The position numbers were made by a program, and so were the translations under genes. From Sweltsa coloradensis (Eukaryota > Arthropoda > Insecta > Plecoptera > Chloroperlidae), in contig JAMZAV010003144.1 of the NCBI GenBank assembly GCA_024449915.1, forward strand, positions 62,001 to 126,000: a DNA stretch of 64,000 nucleotides. Reading direction: 5' to 3'. The first letter of the stretch is position 1; every line of letters starts with the position of its first letter. The notes beneath the pieces are model-generated. The model saw nothing but the letters and a program-made list of their open reading frames with translations. It ran no database searches and was not told the origin of the DNA. Shown one piece after another: positions 21,638 through 34,059 of the stretch.

Positions 21638-21962
21638 TAGTCACATACTAGCTCCAATCAAAGAATGCAGATGATTTTGTCACTAGAAACCCAAAGGTGG
21701 TAGTGGTGGTGGTAGTATGAATGCTCGGTAGAAGGAAGGTCGCCTTTGTGTATAAAAGAGAGCTAGATGTAGCCAATACAAGCAAGAATAATATCAGTAC
21801 AAGATCACGGAGTTCCTCGTGTTAGGACCACGCTGAGCTAGTACGAAGAGAGTTGAGACAGTTGTTATGTTTGGGTAAGCAATTTTGAGCAATCTGCATT
21901 CTTTCCTTGGAACCACTATAAAACCAATACAACATACATTTTTTAACAAAAAATATGAGGAA

Positions 21963-22042
21963 ATTCACCTGGAATGTGGAAGACTTGGGTTCAAACCCTC
22001 GTCGGGATGGATTTTTTTTATTTTCTGAATTGTATTAAATAT
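21963..22042 (+). mobile_element. tRNA-derived SINE, third copy
   Basis: CACCTGGAATGTGGAAGACT and the B-box-like GGGTTCAAACCC, then a T-run and ATTTTCTGAATTGTATTAAA, match the SINE at 15397-15629. It is truncated at the 5' side. Confidence 0.6.
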
Positions 22043-22440
22043 GGACACATTCTAGTGACAAAAATCAATTTTTTAACAAAAAAGATGCACGTAAAGGCCT
22101 ACTCCCAATGAGTAGAGAAACGTTTTTTAAGCATTTTAGCCTTAGGTTTTTATGTCAATCTGTAAACATATCATTTGTAAAATGCTGAAAAATGCTGAAA
22201 TGTTCCTATTCATCAATTACAATAAGAAATGTAAGAACCACCCACATTTAGAGTTTTGGTGAAAAAGAAAAAGGTAGATGCTACAAAATGCTAAACAAAA
22301 AGGCTAAAATAACATATCTCTACCAATGAGTTACAAAGTATATTTTATTACCAAGTTGCACCTTGGTTCTACAGAGCTATCGCTCAGCGCGAAGACAGGG
22401 CCAACGATGAAACTTGTTAAACAGCCATCGGATACAATCA

Positions 22441-22945
22441 CAGGCGCGGTTCTAGCCCCCAAAAATGGGGGCGGCCCAACTATAAAATCTGGAATGACCT
22501 TGGGAAAGATCACCCCAGTATTGCCCCGCAGGCCATTCTTTTAAAATGTGACTTTTTAGAATGTGTATTTTTGACTCTACAGCAATTCTGGATATCTCTA
22601 AAGTGTATTTATGACACAATATTCGTAGGCCCTATTCAATGATTTTTTTTTAAATTTGCATTTGCGATCACAAAAACAACAAAAATGGAAAAATGGGGCT
22701 CAAAAATAAAGAAATTCTTTCAACGTGAAAGTTAAAAAATATGTATTTTATGAGCTTATTTTTCGTACTATCGGGAACTCATGTAATACAAGGATGATCT
22801 GATAAAATTATTTAATGTAGGAAGCAGAAGTAGATTTTTTACATATCAAAATCATGATCTACCTCAAAACAGAAATTCAGAAAAATTATCAGAGAATTCA
22901 GGGGCGGCCTGGGCCTAGTCGGACCACCCCGTAGAACCACGCCTG
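22441..22945. mobile_element. hAT-like element (CAGGCGCGGTTCTA ends)
   Basis: The left end CAGGCGCGGTTCTAGCCCCC and the right end GTAGAACCACGCCTG form an inverted repeat of about 15 bp starting CAGGCG. GGGGGCGGCC near 22468 pairs with GGGGCGGCCTGG near 22901 in layout. Flanking octamers (TACAATCA and TACACTGT) agree only partly. No transposase is present. Confidence 0.5.
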
Positions 22946-23087
22946 TACACTGTCAATCAGTCCTTTTTTCAAATTGAGAACTTTGAACACCTTTGCGTTC
23001 AGAAACTAGCTAAGACTGAGCGTAGCTTTTAAAAACGAATCCATTGCCAGCCCTGCCTGTACAGCGCAAGAGATTTATTAAACAACT

Positions 23088-23299
23088 CGAGGTGAAAGAC
23101 CCCCACCAAAATAAAACCATGCAAAAAAACGTTTTTAAGTCATATCTCAAGAACGCTCCAAAATATTGAATAAGTTATTAAAGATCGTTATGAACTAACT
23201 ATGTTTTTGGAATTCAAAATTTAATTAATAAAATGCATTACACTCAAAACTGTAATTTTGCATAGTTTTAATACATATTGGTGGGGGTCTTTCCCCTTA
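23088..23299. mobile_element. Short TTAA-associated foldback MITE
   Basis: GGTGAAAGACCCCCACCAAA at the left pairs with TTGGTGGGGGTCTTTCCCC at the right, continuing with AAAACCATGCAAAA/TTTTGCATAGTTTT. TTAA lies at the right edge (23297-23300) and about 10 bp outside the left arm. The inner motif resembles AAAACCACRCAAAATTAC of the larger foldbacks at 4589 and 25641. Confidence 0.5.
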
Positions 23300-24023
23300 A
23301 GTGGCATGCATGAATACAGTTTTGCATTTAAGAGCAAAATAATAAATATATTTTGCAATCTTTCAAGTGTGGCAATGTATGGGCAAAGGGAACCAATATT
23401 ACAAAATATCAATGCTGATGCCAACAAGTACCCTGTGGCTCTAATGACCTAATTTAAGACAACATTTTTACTAGAATAGCTGTTTTTATTTAAAGGTTTA
23501 TTTGAAATCATTTTGTAGGACGTGATATTCTATTTAAAATTTGTTTAGACAACATAAAAGGTAATTTCTGACTACTCAACCAAAAACTGCAGGGCATCGA
23601 AATCGAACCGGTTCCAACCATATTTCATGAACAGAAAAACATTATTAAAATAGTGTCTGAACCAAAAACCAAAATTTAGTATGTCAGTTTTTGTAAGTAA
23701 ATTCAAGTCAAGTAAATTAAATTTAAGTTCAGGCAATTAAAAGGGCTATTACCCCCAAAAATTATTTCTTAACACATAATAAAGAGTATAATACTACACT
23801 GAAATGACATTTTATAAAAACTATCTTATAACTGTGATTTTATACAAAAAAATAGTTTATCGATCCAAAAATTTGCCAAAATTGGCATTTAGAGAATTTC
23901 TTCTAATGGCTTTAACCTGCTTATTTCCTGTTCCACATAGATACTAGAGCATCCATCGTACCAATCTAAAATGACCCTTTTAAAACATTGTGTTTTTTAA
24001 ACTGTGCACAAATATACACACAA

Positions 24024-24752
24024 CAGTGGCATATCCAGGAATTCATAAAGGGGGGGGGGGGTTCAACCAATGAATTCATAGATGTACAGAAGGCTAAGAG
24101 GGGGAAGGGGGGTAATTTGTCCCCGGGAAAATTTTCTCCTTCAAGGTCATTTCAGTGAAAATCTGTGTGTTTTAAAGCATCACAATCACAAACTTTGTAT
24201 CTACTAAAATCCTATTTTTAATAGTGTAAAAAATTTCTCCTCCGAGGTCATTTTGGTGAAAATCTGTGTCTTTTAAAGATGACCAACTTTTTATCTTCTG
24301 AAATCCTCTTCTTAATCTAAATTCTAAACTAAATTCCAGTTCCACTAATAACGATATTCAGCGCATGAATGGCTAAATACAATCTTATTCTAAATTTTCT
24401 CAATTACTTTTGCATTCAATTATTAATGATATTTCACCAAAACCGTTAAATTCAAAACAGTCAAAACGGCCACGGCCAAGAACAAAAGTCGCCGCGTCGG
24501 TAAATGCAGTTATGACGGAGAGGAGAGAAATAGTATCTCAGATTGTGGGGTGGCCAGGCCGGGCGATATTGATTACGCGGCCGTAAGGATTGTGGCAAGA
24601 TCTCAGATCAGATGTTGAATCTATAGGCCTATCCGATTTTTGGTCAAATGGTAATTTGCCTTAAGTATTGAGAAAAACAGTTATTCTATATTCTCCATTG
24701 AAACATTGAAGTGCACTTTCACATTCACCCCTCCCCCCTGGATATGCTACTG
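24024..24752. mobile_element. Non-autonomous hAT element (CAGTGGCATATCCAGG)
   Basis: The left end CAGTGGCATATCCAGGAATT and the right end CCCCTGGATATGCTACTG form the CAGTGGC-type terminal repeat typical of hAT elements. The flanking octamers ACACACAA (24016-24023) and ACACTCAA (24753-24760) match at 7 of 8. Internal GAAAATCTGTGTSTTTTAAAG repeats at 24156 and 24258 indicate a small tandem duplication. Confidence 0.75.
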
Positions 24753-24759
24753 ACACTCA

Positions 24760-25636
24760 AACACACAAATATATGCATTCCAAAATCACACCCCCTCTTG
24801 GTAATAGGCATATTTTGACCAAACCACTTGCCCAAATTACAAAACCAAATATATTAGATTTACAGAAAATGCTGTCAATACATCAATAATAGCCAATATT
24901 TTTTTGCTCCAAAATCACGCGACACAAAGATCGTCCCAATGTTATTTCTTATAGGAGATTTTTGCCGATGGGACCTAGCTAAAAAATTACCAAGTTTTAC
25001 AATTATTTTTCGGGTCATGGTGGACCCAATAATTTTTCTGTTACTTTCTAAATAATCATGTTACTAGTAAGCTGGAATGAAATATACATTTATATTCATA
25101 CATTATGCCTACACAACATAAGATAAAACATATTATATAATGCCTACACAAGAAACATGACAAAATATAATACAAATAGCAATGTTAAATATAATAGTCA
25201 AAATCACAGTACTATGTTTATCAGGCAAGCCAAGCTTGTACTGGCTCGGTACACTGAATGTTCAGTCTCAATTGTAATATTTGTCACACGCTTTTAATTC
25301 CGGACTGAAAAACACGAGCTCTGGTTTTAAAAACATCACCGCTTGCTAAATGTATCGATGCACAGTTGTTGTTGAAGGCAGTGACAGTGATGATTCACAA
25401 AGATGGCTGTGAGCTTGCATTTAAGATTGATTGGGTTTTATCACACGAATTCCGGTTCGTCAAGCGAGCTGTCGAGGCTTTGTTAGTGAGCCTAAACGTC
25501 TGCGAACCATATCAAGACTTGCGTTGTTACCAAACAAGAGACAAATTCAATCCGAGAAGTACAAGCTCAGCTCACGTGATAAACGTAGTCACAGTCATTG
25601 AATAAGGCACATCAATCAAAATTAAATCTACATTTA
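24760..25636. other. Intergenic DNA
   Basis: A stretch near 25014-25060 (CCAATAATTTTTCTGTTACT) repeats a sequence at about 511-535. Otherwise no gene or repeat boundary was recognised. The 79-codon open frame at 25366-25605 has no recognisable domain. Confidence 0.35.
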
Positions 25637-25640
25637 TTAG

Positions 25641-26593
25641 GAGGATGGGATAATCGCAAAATTAAAACCACACAAAATTACAGTTTTTTGTGATATCTCG
25701 AAACAATGTAAAGTATCTAAAAACTGATTCTAGACCGAATTGTGGTTTTGTTAGAACAATATAATGCAAGAAAAAATATTCAAATATAATAATTGGTGCG
25801 GTTTGTATTTAAAATATGCATTTAATTAATTAAAATTCTAATAAAAAACTTAATTACCATCACATTAAAATATTTTCTCTTGCATTATATGTTCTAACAC
25901 TAGGAAAACGCTTAAGTCCCGTCGCGTTGTTGGATGAGCGTAATTGGTGCATTGAGCTGCCATGTGTTATGCGGATTTTCTGTTGTTCGGTGAAAAAATA
26001 ATTACTTTGTTGAAGATTTTTTTTAAATTAAATTAAATTAAATTAAAAATTTACTTAAATTTTTTTAATTAATCGTAATTTAAACAAAGGAAAAAATTGT
26101 AATATTGAAATTTTCATAAGAAATAATTATTCGATTGCGCACAAATTTAACACGAATATATGAATTCATAAAATTAAGGTTCTGTGAAAAAATCATTATA
26201 ATCGGATAAAGCATGTAGGTGTTATAAGCCGAAGAAATTAAAAAATTCGTAAAATTTGCGATTTTCTTGAGAAATAATTTTTCGATTGCGCTCAAAAACG
26301 TGGCAGTTCTTAGTTCAGAGATTTCGAAGGCCTCCATAAAATTTCATCGCAATCGGAGTATCTGTTTAGCCGGAATCGTGTTAACAGACAGACAAAAATA
26401 CAGAAAGAAAAAAAAAACATTACGGATTTTTTTCTCCAGTGTAGTGAAATGGAATCTTCGCTTCGCTTGCTACGCTCATCCAAAAACTACAATTCGGTTT
26501 AGAATCAGTTTTTAGATATTTTGTATCGTTCTCGAGATATCACGAAAAAACTGTAATGTTGCATGTTTTTAATTTGGCGACTATCCCATCCTC
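25641..26593. mobile_element. Long foldback/TIR element with TTAG/TTAA flanks
   Basis: GAGGATGGGATAATCGCAAA at the left pairs with the right end GGCGACTATCCCATCCTC. Arms continue with AAAACCACACAAAATTACAG against CTGTAATGTTGCATGTTTTT. They also carry CTAAAAACTGATTCTAGACC against GGTTTAGAATCAGTTTTTAG. TTAG (25637-25640) and TTAA (26594-26597) flank it. Same family as 4589-4962. A weaker internal inverted pair near 26080-26340 also exists. Confidence 0.55.
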
Positions 26594-26658
26594 TTAACAT
26601 AAAAGACAATATAAGTTTACAAAACCTACATTTTAATCCACTTAATAGCTAAAACATT

Positions 26659-27385
26659 CAGGAGTCAAAATTAACTTTTTTGCATTTTTACTAGCCTGCA
26701 ATCAAATCTTGGTTATGTTCAGAGGAAGGCATTTATGGTAAAAAAGCAAAATTTTCACTGCTAAAAAACGTAAATTATAAATCATTATTAAACACCACTG
26801 TAAATAAGTTCCACCACAACACCTGTCTCTGAATTCTCATAACTTCATTTTATTGCAATCTGCAAGTCTTTTCAGATGCCAGACACAAAATTTAAAAATA
26901 TCAGGGGGGAAGGAGATAGAGTTTTCAACTTAATGTTGAATTATTTTCACCACCAATTCACCGCGTTTGGGTATAACAAAAACAAAATTTGACTTAGATT
27001 CACCCCAAATACCTGCCTCCTCTGGTTATATTGATGTAAAACGATCAAACATGAACGGTTTGTCTTATATTCACCGGATTTGAGGAATGGGTGTGGGGTC
27101 TAGGGAGTGACTGAAAACGATTTGTCACCATAACAGACGATTAGCCTAAACTAAGAGATTTTTATTTTGTGTACATACTTGTGCAACCTAGGGTTGTAAA
27201 AGTCCTACAATGTATTTTGTACTAAGGAATCAAGACTTTTCATACTAGGTAGCGCACAACTACTTGAAACTCGTAAGGTTACCGGCGCCAATTATTATTA
27301 TTTTTTAAAAGCAGATGGGAACTCTGAAAAAATAACTCCCCCCCCCAAAGTACTAGCCTTAGGTGAGCGCTAATTTCGACCCCTG
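26659..27385. mobile_element. hAT-like element (CAGGGGTCGAAATTAG)
   Basis: The left end CAGGAGTCAAAATTAAC and the right end GCTAATTTCGACCCCTG make a CAGGRGTC-type terminal inverted repeat. Both ends carry a further inward TTTTACTAGCC / AGTACTAGCC block. No clear 8-bp duplication is visible. There is no coding content. Confidence 0.55.
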
Positions 27386-28436
27386 AATACAACATACACA
27401 AACTTGGAATTTCTTTGGTCACTTTTGGTGGCTGGTGAAACTCCATTCCACCTTATAAATAACTCTGCCATTAAAGTATGTCTAGTTAGTGTTTAAATTG
27501 CAATTTGACTGATGAGAAGTAGGTCTATTTTCTTTGTGGTTTACCATGCCGAAACAAGGCTCCGTCTATTCTAAGAATAAGCTTTGAGAAAACCAGAATG
27601 TTAGGAATTATCATACCTAGTGACTTTTGGTTGGCTCTAATACGTAAGCCTAATACATTACCATACTAGGACTACCCCCAACTTCCGACCGGGGTGGTTT
27701 GTTTACCATCATAAATGAAAGGTGGCATTTAAACGAAATCTGTTTTCATCTTAAATGAGACCTCAACATTACTATACGGACAGTGTCACTGTCAGATAGT
27801 GCAATTAACTCACAAGAACATCTTTAAGAAGAAAATAAGAAAAATTAAGAAACGTGCTTCGATCAATAATAAAATTGGGCAACAATCTCTCGCCTGGTCG
27901 GATAAAAAATAAAATTCTGACCTAGGTCGTCAACTTAGGGTTATGTACGTATGATTGACTGACAGTTGTTGTATCCAAACAACAACCGCGCCTACGTTTG
28001 AATGTAGCCCCGCCCTTCGCACCGCCTTGTACTGTATAGAGGCATGTTGCTGGGGCTGTGCACAAAGGAATGTGAGGAAAGAAGGACCATGGAGCACAGG
28101 CAAATAAAACTGAATGTGATTAACAACCTTCTTTAATTGTGTAACATAGTCACCTCACCCAAACCCCAAATAAAAGAACACAACAATAGTGCACTCTCTC
28201 TTTTTCTTATTCTGAAGAATAAAGACCAGACCATAAGGCTACAGGCCTTAATGTGCCTTTCTGATACAACTACAAGTAAGAGATAAATAAGTAACCAACA
28301 AACGACACTAGGTAAGAAGCTGGAAGTGATTCAACGAATGCATCACCGGGTGTATCTAGTATGTGGGGTTTAAATAAATTCAAGGGAGGTTGGCAAGTGT
28401 TTAGCCTGTATTTTCCATCGTTCAGTGTGAGTGCAA
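27386..28436. other. Intergenic DNA
   Basis: Nothing supportable was found in this stretch. A CpG-containing patch at 27985-28035 (ACAACCGCGCCTACG, CCCCGCCCTTCGCACCGCC) with GC-box-like motifs could be promoter-like, but no gene start is apparent nearby. Confidence 0.3.
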
Positions 28437-28443
28437 TACACAG

Positions 28444-28500
28444 TGGTGGATACAGGGGGGGGGCGGTGGGGCGATCGCCCCCCCCATGATTCTTTAAAAA
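28444..28500. mobile_element. hAT left end without partner
   Basis: CAGTGGTGGATACAGGGGGG followed by GCGATCGCCCCCCC matches the common hAT terminus with a G-rich subterminal palindrome. No matching right terminus was found downstream, so the element is partial or one-ended. Confidence 0.4.
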
Positions 28501-29122
28501 TTAAAAAAAATTGATTTTATTATTTTATTGTGCACGCACCAAATGCACTCTAAAAACCTGACTTTCAACATTTTTCCTGCGGCGCAATTAATGGGGTTAG
28601 CTCTCTAGTAAAAGCAACGACTTTCACTTACGTTGTCAGGAACATAATTTAGTTTTGCCTATTGAAAATTCTGCATTCTCGTTTGTATTCTTGTATTCTT
28701 TTCAGTTATCCTCTATGTGAAGGCGTTCTTAACTAAATAGGATACTACATTGTTTTATATACAATAAAAAATTCCTGTCTGATCTTGAAAATAAGATCAA
28801 AGTTTTTATGTTGCTGAATTTTAGTCCACATGCTGGGAAAGTAAACTTTGCATATAAAATTAAATTTGCATTATAATCCATTCTTTATTGTTTCATTCGT
28901 CTTCATTACGCCGAACACAACTTTTTTTAAAACGTTAGCTAAATTCCCTTGAAAAAATTTTCTTTTCGTCTGGTCAATTATGGTGGCCGCGTGAGACTTA
29001 TCTCTCTAGTGTAAGAAGCCACGGACGTCACTTAACGTTATCAGTGTAGTATCTATCCCATTGAGTTTTATATTCCCGTATTGAAACAAATTCTTCTTCT
29101 CGTCTGTGTAATTCTTGTAAAA

Positions 29123-29274
29123 ATGAAGACACAGATATTTTCAGTGTTGCTGATATTCTGTCTACGTGGGCTCGGTAAGTAGTTATGGATTTAAATTTTG
29201 CATTTATGTATCGCAATCATATTTTATGGCGAGTTTCATTTAGCAGTACGTTCAGTCTACGTCCAGGTGAACAA
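29123..29274 (+). CDS. Candidate first exons of an unknown secreted protein
   Basis: The ATG at 29123 opens MKTQIFSVLLIFCLRGL, a plausible signal peptide: lysine near the N-terminus and a hydrophobic core of about 10 residues. It runs into a consensus donor G|GTAAGT (exon 29123-29174, phase 1, usual for signal-peptide exons). A possible small second exon at 29247-29274, after TTTAGCAG and before AA|GTAAGT, would add VRSVYVQVN. The implied intron is 72 nt. No later exon was found; an LTR insertion begins at 29347. I recognise no family. It could be chance or a disabled gene. Confidence 0.28.
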
Positions 29275-29346
29275 GTAAGTCTTGTCGGGGGGGGGGGGGG
29301 GGAATTGTGTCACAAACTGGGTACTTAGGTAACAAGTACAAAAACT

Positions 29347-29591
29347 TGTGGCGGGTATGTAACAAGGGGGCCGGTCGCCATGGCTCCGGCCCCTCTCTCT
29401 GCAGTCTAGCAAACGCTTGGTAGACCTGTGTGGTGCATAATGGTCTGGTATGGCTGCCTCAGGATGCAGTTGTGTTTATGTAGCCTCTTGTATTATTAAT
29501 AAAGTCAACAGTATAATTGATTTGACTGGCGAGTCTTTATTAGATTTATTACATAGATTAAATGTAACAATAAGAAGACCAGAACATCACA
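29347..29591 (+). mobile_element. Retrotransposon LTR
   Basis: The 245-bp segment starts TGTGGCGGGTATG and ends CATCACA (TGT...ACA), with AATAAA at 29498-29503. It is immediately followed by a primer-binding site, which fixes the right boundary. No second LTR or pol gene was found in the window. Confidence 0.65.
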
Positions 29592-29609
29592 TGGTGTCAG
29601 AAGTGGGAT
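29592..29609 (+). other. Primer-binding site complementary to tRNA-Leu 3' end
   Basis: TGGTGTCAGAAGTGGGAT begins directly at the LTR edge. Its start, TGG, pairs with the CCA end of a tRNA, and the sequence fits the 3' end of leucine tRNAs, a primer used by Gypsy/Mag-type LTR retrotransposons. Only a short, broken leader follows; no Gag domain is readable. Confidence 0.65.
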
Positions 29610-30621
29610 GCGAACCCACGCCCTCAAAGGAAGGTGTCGAAATTAAGCATAGTTACGAGACGACGCTGATGATGGAGATGCCGATGAGCAGATGCAGTAC
29701 GGAACCGAAATCACCAGTATGCCACAAATGAAAGCCATGAACGCCGAGGATGATTCAACGCCAAATTCCTGACGGGGCTGTTCAAATTGTTGCAACAGAT
29801 TATCTTGAATTCCATGGAGCTAACTCTAGCATTGTGAAGTTCAAAGCATTGCGCGCGCTTCTTAGTAGTTAAACCATACAGATGTCTGTGGCCAGTGCAC
29901 ATACGCGGAGTAATACATAACCCTAAAATGTAGGCCACTAGGCAGAGTGTAAATCTGTAAGAAATGTAACTAATAAATACCTCACGTGCATAATAATATT
30001 GTCTTGCATTTAACCCTCCAATCTTCACATACGGAGACCACAATTGGCGACGGGAAAGAAGATAACAGTGCCAAACACTAAATAAATGCTCTAATGCAGT
30101 AGTTGCTCTGAAAAACGTGTTGATTTCGACTGCAAGAAAGAGGCGGCGTCCTAAGCCGAGGCTTTAACCTAAAAACTTGTAAGTTGGTTTTAGGCCTAGA
30201 GTATCATAAAAATGGAGCCAAGGTTGGACCATTCGAAGTCCACCGAGATTCGGGAACAATAGGCGTGCGTCAACACGCCGCCCGACGTAGGGCAGGGATC
30301 GAGATAGGTCATCGACCAGCCAATAGTGTTGCTGTATGGTTGGGAATACAGAAACAAGTGTAGCCAACATAAAGGATTTATCCCTAAAAATAGGGCATTA
30401 ACAAAGTTCATTTGGAGTATTGGGATTGGAGACTTTTTTAGATATCTAGTTTTCACACAATGGTTAGTAAAAAAATATGAATTATTTTTCAGATTTCTAT
30501 TAATAATGGACTTGGGGGAATTTGTAATTTTCAATGTTGGAAACAATGCAATGTTTAAAACATTTTTAATAATGGCAGTTTGGTTTTGAGCCGGTATGTC
30601 AGTTTAGGTCCCAGATATTGA

Positions 30622-31950
30622 CCTAAATATTCAAAACGTTAGGCTTTTTACTTGACTATGTCTAGGTATTCATATTCCTACTGAATTCTCCTTGGGTTTA
30701 TTACCTCTAATTAAACAGACCATACATTTTAAAGATAAATGGTGCACTGCTATCTAGGGCTGGATGGTCCCTATATACCAATCCTAGTCGAGGCATATAA
30801 AGTATCAAAATCACCTAAATAGTCAAAACGTTAGGCTTTTTACTTGACTATGTCTAGGTATTCATATTCCTACTGAATTCTCCTTGGGTTTATTACCTCT
30901 AATTAAAAAAGACCACACCTTTTAAAGATAAATGGTGCACTGCTATCTAGGGCTGGATGGTCCCTATATACCAATCCTAGTCGAGGCATATAAAGTATCA
31001 AAATGACCTAAATAGTCAAAACGTTAGGCTTTTTACTTGACTATGTCTAGGTATATTCATATTCCTACTGAATCTCCTTGGATTTATTTACCTCTAATTA
31101 AAAAGACCACACCTTTTAAAGATAAAGGTGCACTGCTATCTAGGGCTGGATGGTCCCAATATACCAATCCTAATCTGAGGCATATAAAGTATCAAAATGA
31201 CCTAAATAGTCAAAACGTTAGGCTTTTTACTTGACTATGTCTAGGTATTCATATTCCTACTGAATTCTCCTTGGGTTTATTACCTCTAATTAAAAAAGAC
31301 CACACCTTTTAAAGATAAATGGTGCACTGCTATCTAGGGGTGGATGGTCCCTATATACCAATCCTAGTCGAGGCATATAAAGTATCAAAATCACCTAAAT
31401 AGTCAAAACGTTAGGCTTTTTACTTGACTATGTCTAGGTATTCATATTCCTACTGAATTCTCCTTGGGTTTATTACCTCTAATTAAAAAAGACCACACCT
31501 TTTAAAGATAAATGGTGCACTGCTATCTAGGGGTGGATGGTCCCTATATAGCAATCCTAGTCAGGCGTATAAAGTATCAAAATGACCTAAATAGTCAAAA
31601 CGTTAGGCTTTTTACTTGACTATGTCTAGGTATTCATATTCCTACTGAATTCTCCTTGGGTTTATTACCTCTAATTAAAAAAGACCACACCTTTTAAAGA
31701 TAAATCGTGCACTGCTATCTAGGGGTGGATGGTCCCTATATACCAATCCTAGTCAGGCGTATAAAGTATCAAAATGACCTAAATAGTCAAAACGTTAGGC
31801 TTTTTACTTGACTATGTCCAGGTATGTATATATATATTCCTACTGAATTCTCCTCAAATTTATTGTCTCTAATTAAAAGAGACCACACCTCTCAATGCTA
31901 AGCAGGTGCACTGCTATCTAGGGCTGGATTGTATACCAATCCTAGTAGAA
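30622..31950. repeat. Satellite array, about 192-bp unit, seven copies
   Basis: Unit starts (CCTAAATAGTCAAAACGTTA) fall near 30622, 30814, 31005, 31201, 31394, 31586 and 31778, a spacing of about 191-196 bp. Each unit holds CTTGACTATGTCTAGGTATT, CCACACCTTTTAAAGATAAA, GTGCACTGCTATCTAGGG and CCAATCCTAGTCGAGGC. Central copies are nearly identical; the last one is diverged. The unit length is near one nucleosome repeat. No polymerase III promoter is evident. Confidence 0.9.
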
Positions 31951-33590
31951 GCGTATTGTAACGAACCAGCACATGAGCAATAAGCCATAGTGTTGGCAAG
32001 CTAGCTATTTTGCTAAGCCAAGTTCGTTCCAACAGTTCCACGCACAATGCTGCATATAGTTCCTGCATTCAAATGAGGTAATTTAAAAACTCACCTTCAC
32101 CAAGGTTACTAACGGTAACCAAATTTGACATTGAACTTCTACAACAAGCCTCCACACTTTGTGTGACGCCTTGTGATGCGCAACTATCAAGGCAATGTCG
32201 ACTAGTTGTACACAGTAGTTACAGGCTTGCATTACACAAGTACAACGTGTACAAACTTGCATACAGTAATTTAACTCTTTATACATTTTGGCACATTTCT
32301 CTAACATAGCAGCCAATTAGCCTTTGAATAAATCCCATGCCGCCGACATCTGGTGTTGGAATCTCGGTCGTCTAGCTCGCATTCGAAGACGAGTGACAGA
32401 TGTAATAAAGTAATCTATCTTTTTACACTTAGGCCGGCCGTCACCTTTGATACATCCAAAGACAGACTTACAATTGGCTAGATACTGAGAATTTGCCATC
32501 CAAGTCAGAGAGGGACCGTCTAAGGTCAGACCTTCCTTTCTAGAAATATAATAAATTAGAGCCATTCAAGATGTCAAATCAAGGAACTAGGAACCCCTCA
32601 CGAGGCTACATTTTATGGGGCCGCGGGTGTAAGTTTAACACAGAGAGATAGGAAATTCAGCACGTCACCAGTCCAACACCATATTTGATGGACGACGCCC
32701 AGGCATCAGTGACGTAGCCAGAATTCAGTATAAAAGGGGGAGGGAGCTCAATCACCCAGTGAGACACTTCTTCCTTCGTATCTGAATTGAACAAGCTAGA
32801 AGCAAGATACATCATCAACCAAGCCTTTGTGTGTTAAGCAGAAACTCTGGGGAGTGCAACTCAAACCTTTAACTATGTGTTTATAATTCAATCTTTGGCT
32901 ATGTGTTAGTAATTGTATATTTGTGTGTAAACAATGCATAAGCCTATTAGCTGGGAGTACTCCCAGGATGTAGGGGATGCTATTATAGTGAATTAACATG
33001 AACTTTGTGTATCGATCTTGGGTCCTTGAGACCACCCAAACATATAATTTACCAGACCAGATTTAAGGGATTATGGAGAGCATTACTGTAAATAATGCAT
33101 TCATAATAAATATAATACAGGTAGTCAGCATCTGTGTTATTGCCTACTTGTTTTCATTACCTCAATCACTGAACCACCAGAGGTGTAATACCTATAATTA
33201 AAAGATAACAATACCTTTCAATGTCAATCCAGTGTTTTACCACCTGGCCTAAATTGAACCTGTCAAACTCAATCTTGGTGGAGGCATTTTAGTGACTAGC
33301 TACTAGCTGGAGAAGGGCAATGTATTGCCACCCCCAGCTTGTACCGTTAAAATAAGTTATGGTTGTTGGTATTTTGCTACCGATGATTGGTGTGATAGAA
33401 AAATTAGATAACCTAGGCCTATGTGCTTTGACTTGACATTGGATTTTCTCATTTGTTCTACGAGAGTATAATAATATGCACCGTATACAGCGTATACCCT
33501 ACCCTGTTTTGTATTTTGTTTTAGGTTTACTGAAAGGTATAAATTGTGTTTTGGGTTAACACTGTATACTCCCATGACACCATTGCAGGT
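31951..33590. other. Intergenic DNA after the satellite
   Basis: No gene was recognised. CAGTGACGTAGCCAGAATTC at 32707 resembles a hAT left terminus, but the best right-end candidate (CCACTG near 33752) lacks a matching duplication. Minus-strand open frames of 77-82 codons at 32083-32316, 32317-32565 and 32796-33035 have no recognised motifs. Confidence 0.35.
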
Positions 33591-34059
33591 GTGTAATTGA
33601 TATAGGTCGGAAGCTTTAACAAGTAGACTACATCATGGGAGTTTGGGGGCACAACCTCCGGGAACATTTTGTTCAAGGAAGTCATCATGTTTCGGGCATA
33701 AGGAACTCCTTGAGTTACGTTAGTTACCCCCGTCCGTAGTTATACCACTGAATGTAGCATTGCAGTATCTACAATCTTTGACCGAGAATGTTCAGCTTTT
33801 AAGAACTATGACATGCAGCAACAGCTGCAAAATGCAATCAGACATGGTGGATTTGAGATCAGGTATAACCGAATAAGTGTAAGCGCTAACACAAAATTAA
33901 CGTATCCAGAATTCATGCCGAACATTAATGTAGCATCGTAGTACAATGTTTAACTGAGTATGTTCAGTCGTAGTCTACAGACAATTACTTTGTAAACTAT
34001 GATATGTTTAAACGAGCATATCTAAACAAGTACCTTAGTAACATTCACCACTACCTACT

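Noticed and set aside
32707..33752. Complete hAT element between CAGTGACGTAGCC and a CACTG end
   Set aside because: The inverted similarity is short and the flanking octamers do not match; the left end alone may be real.
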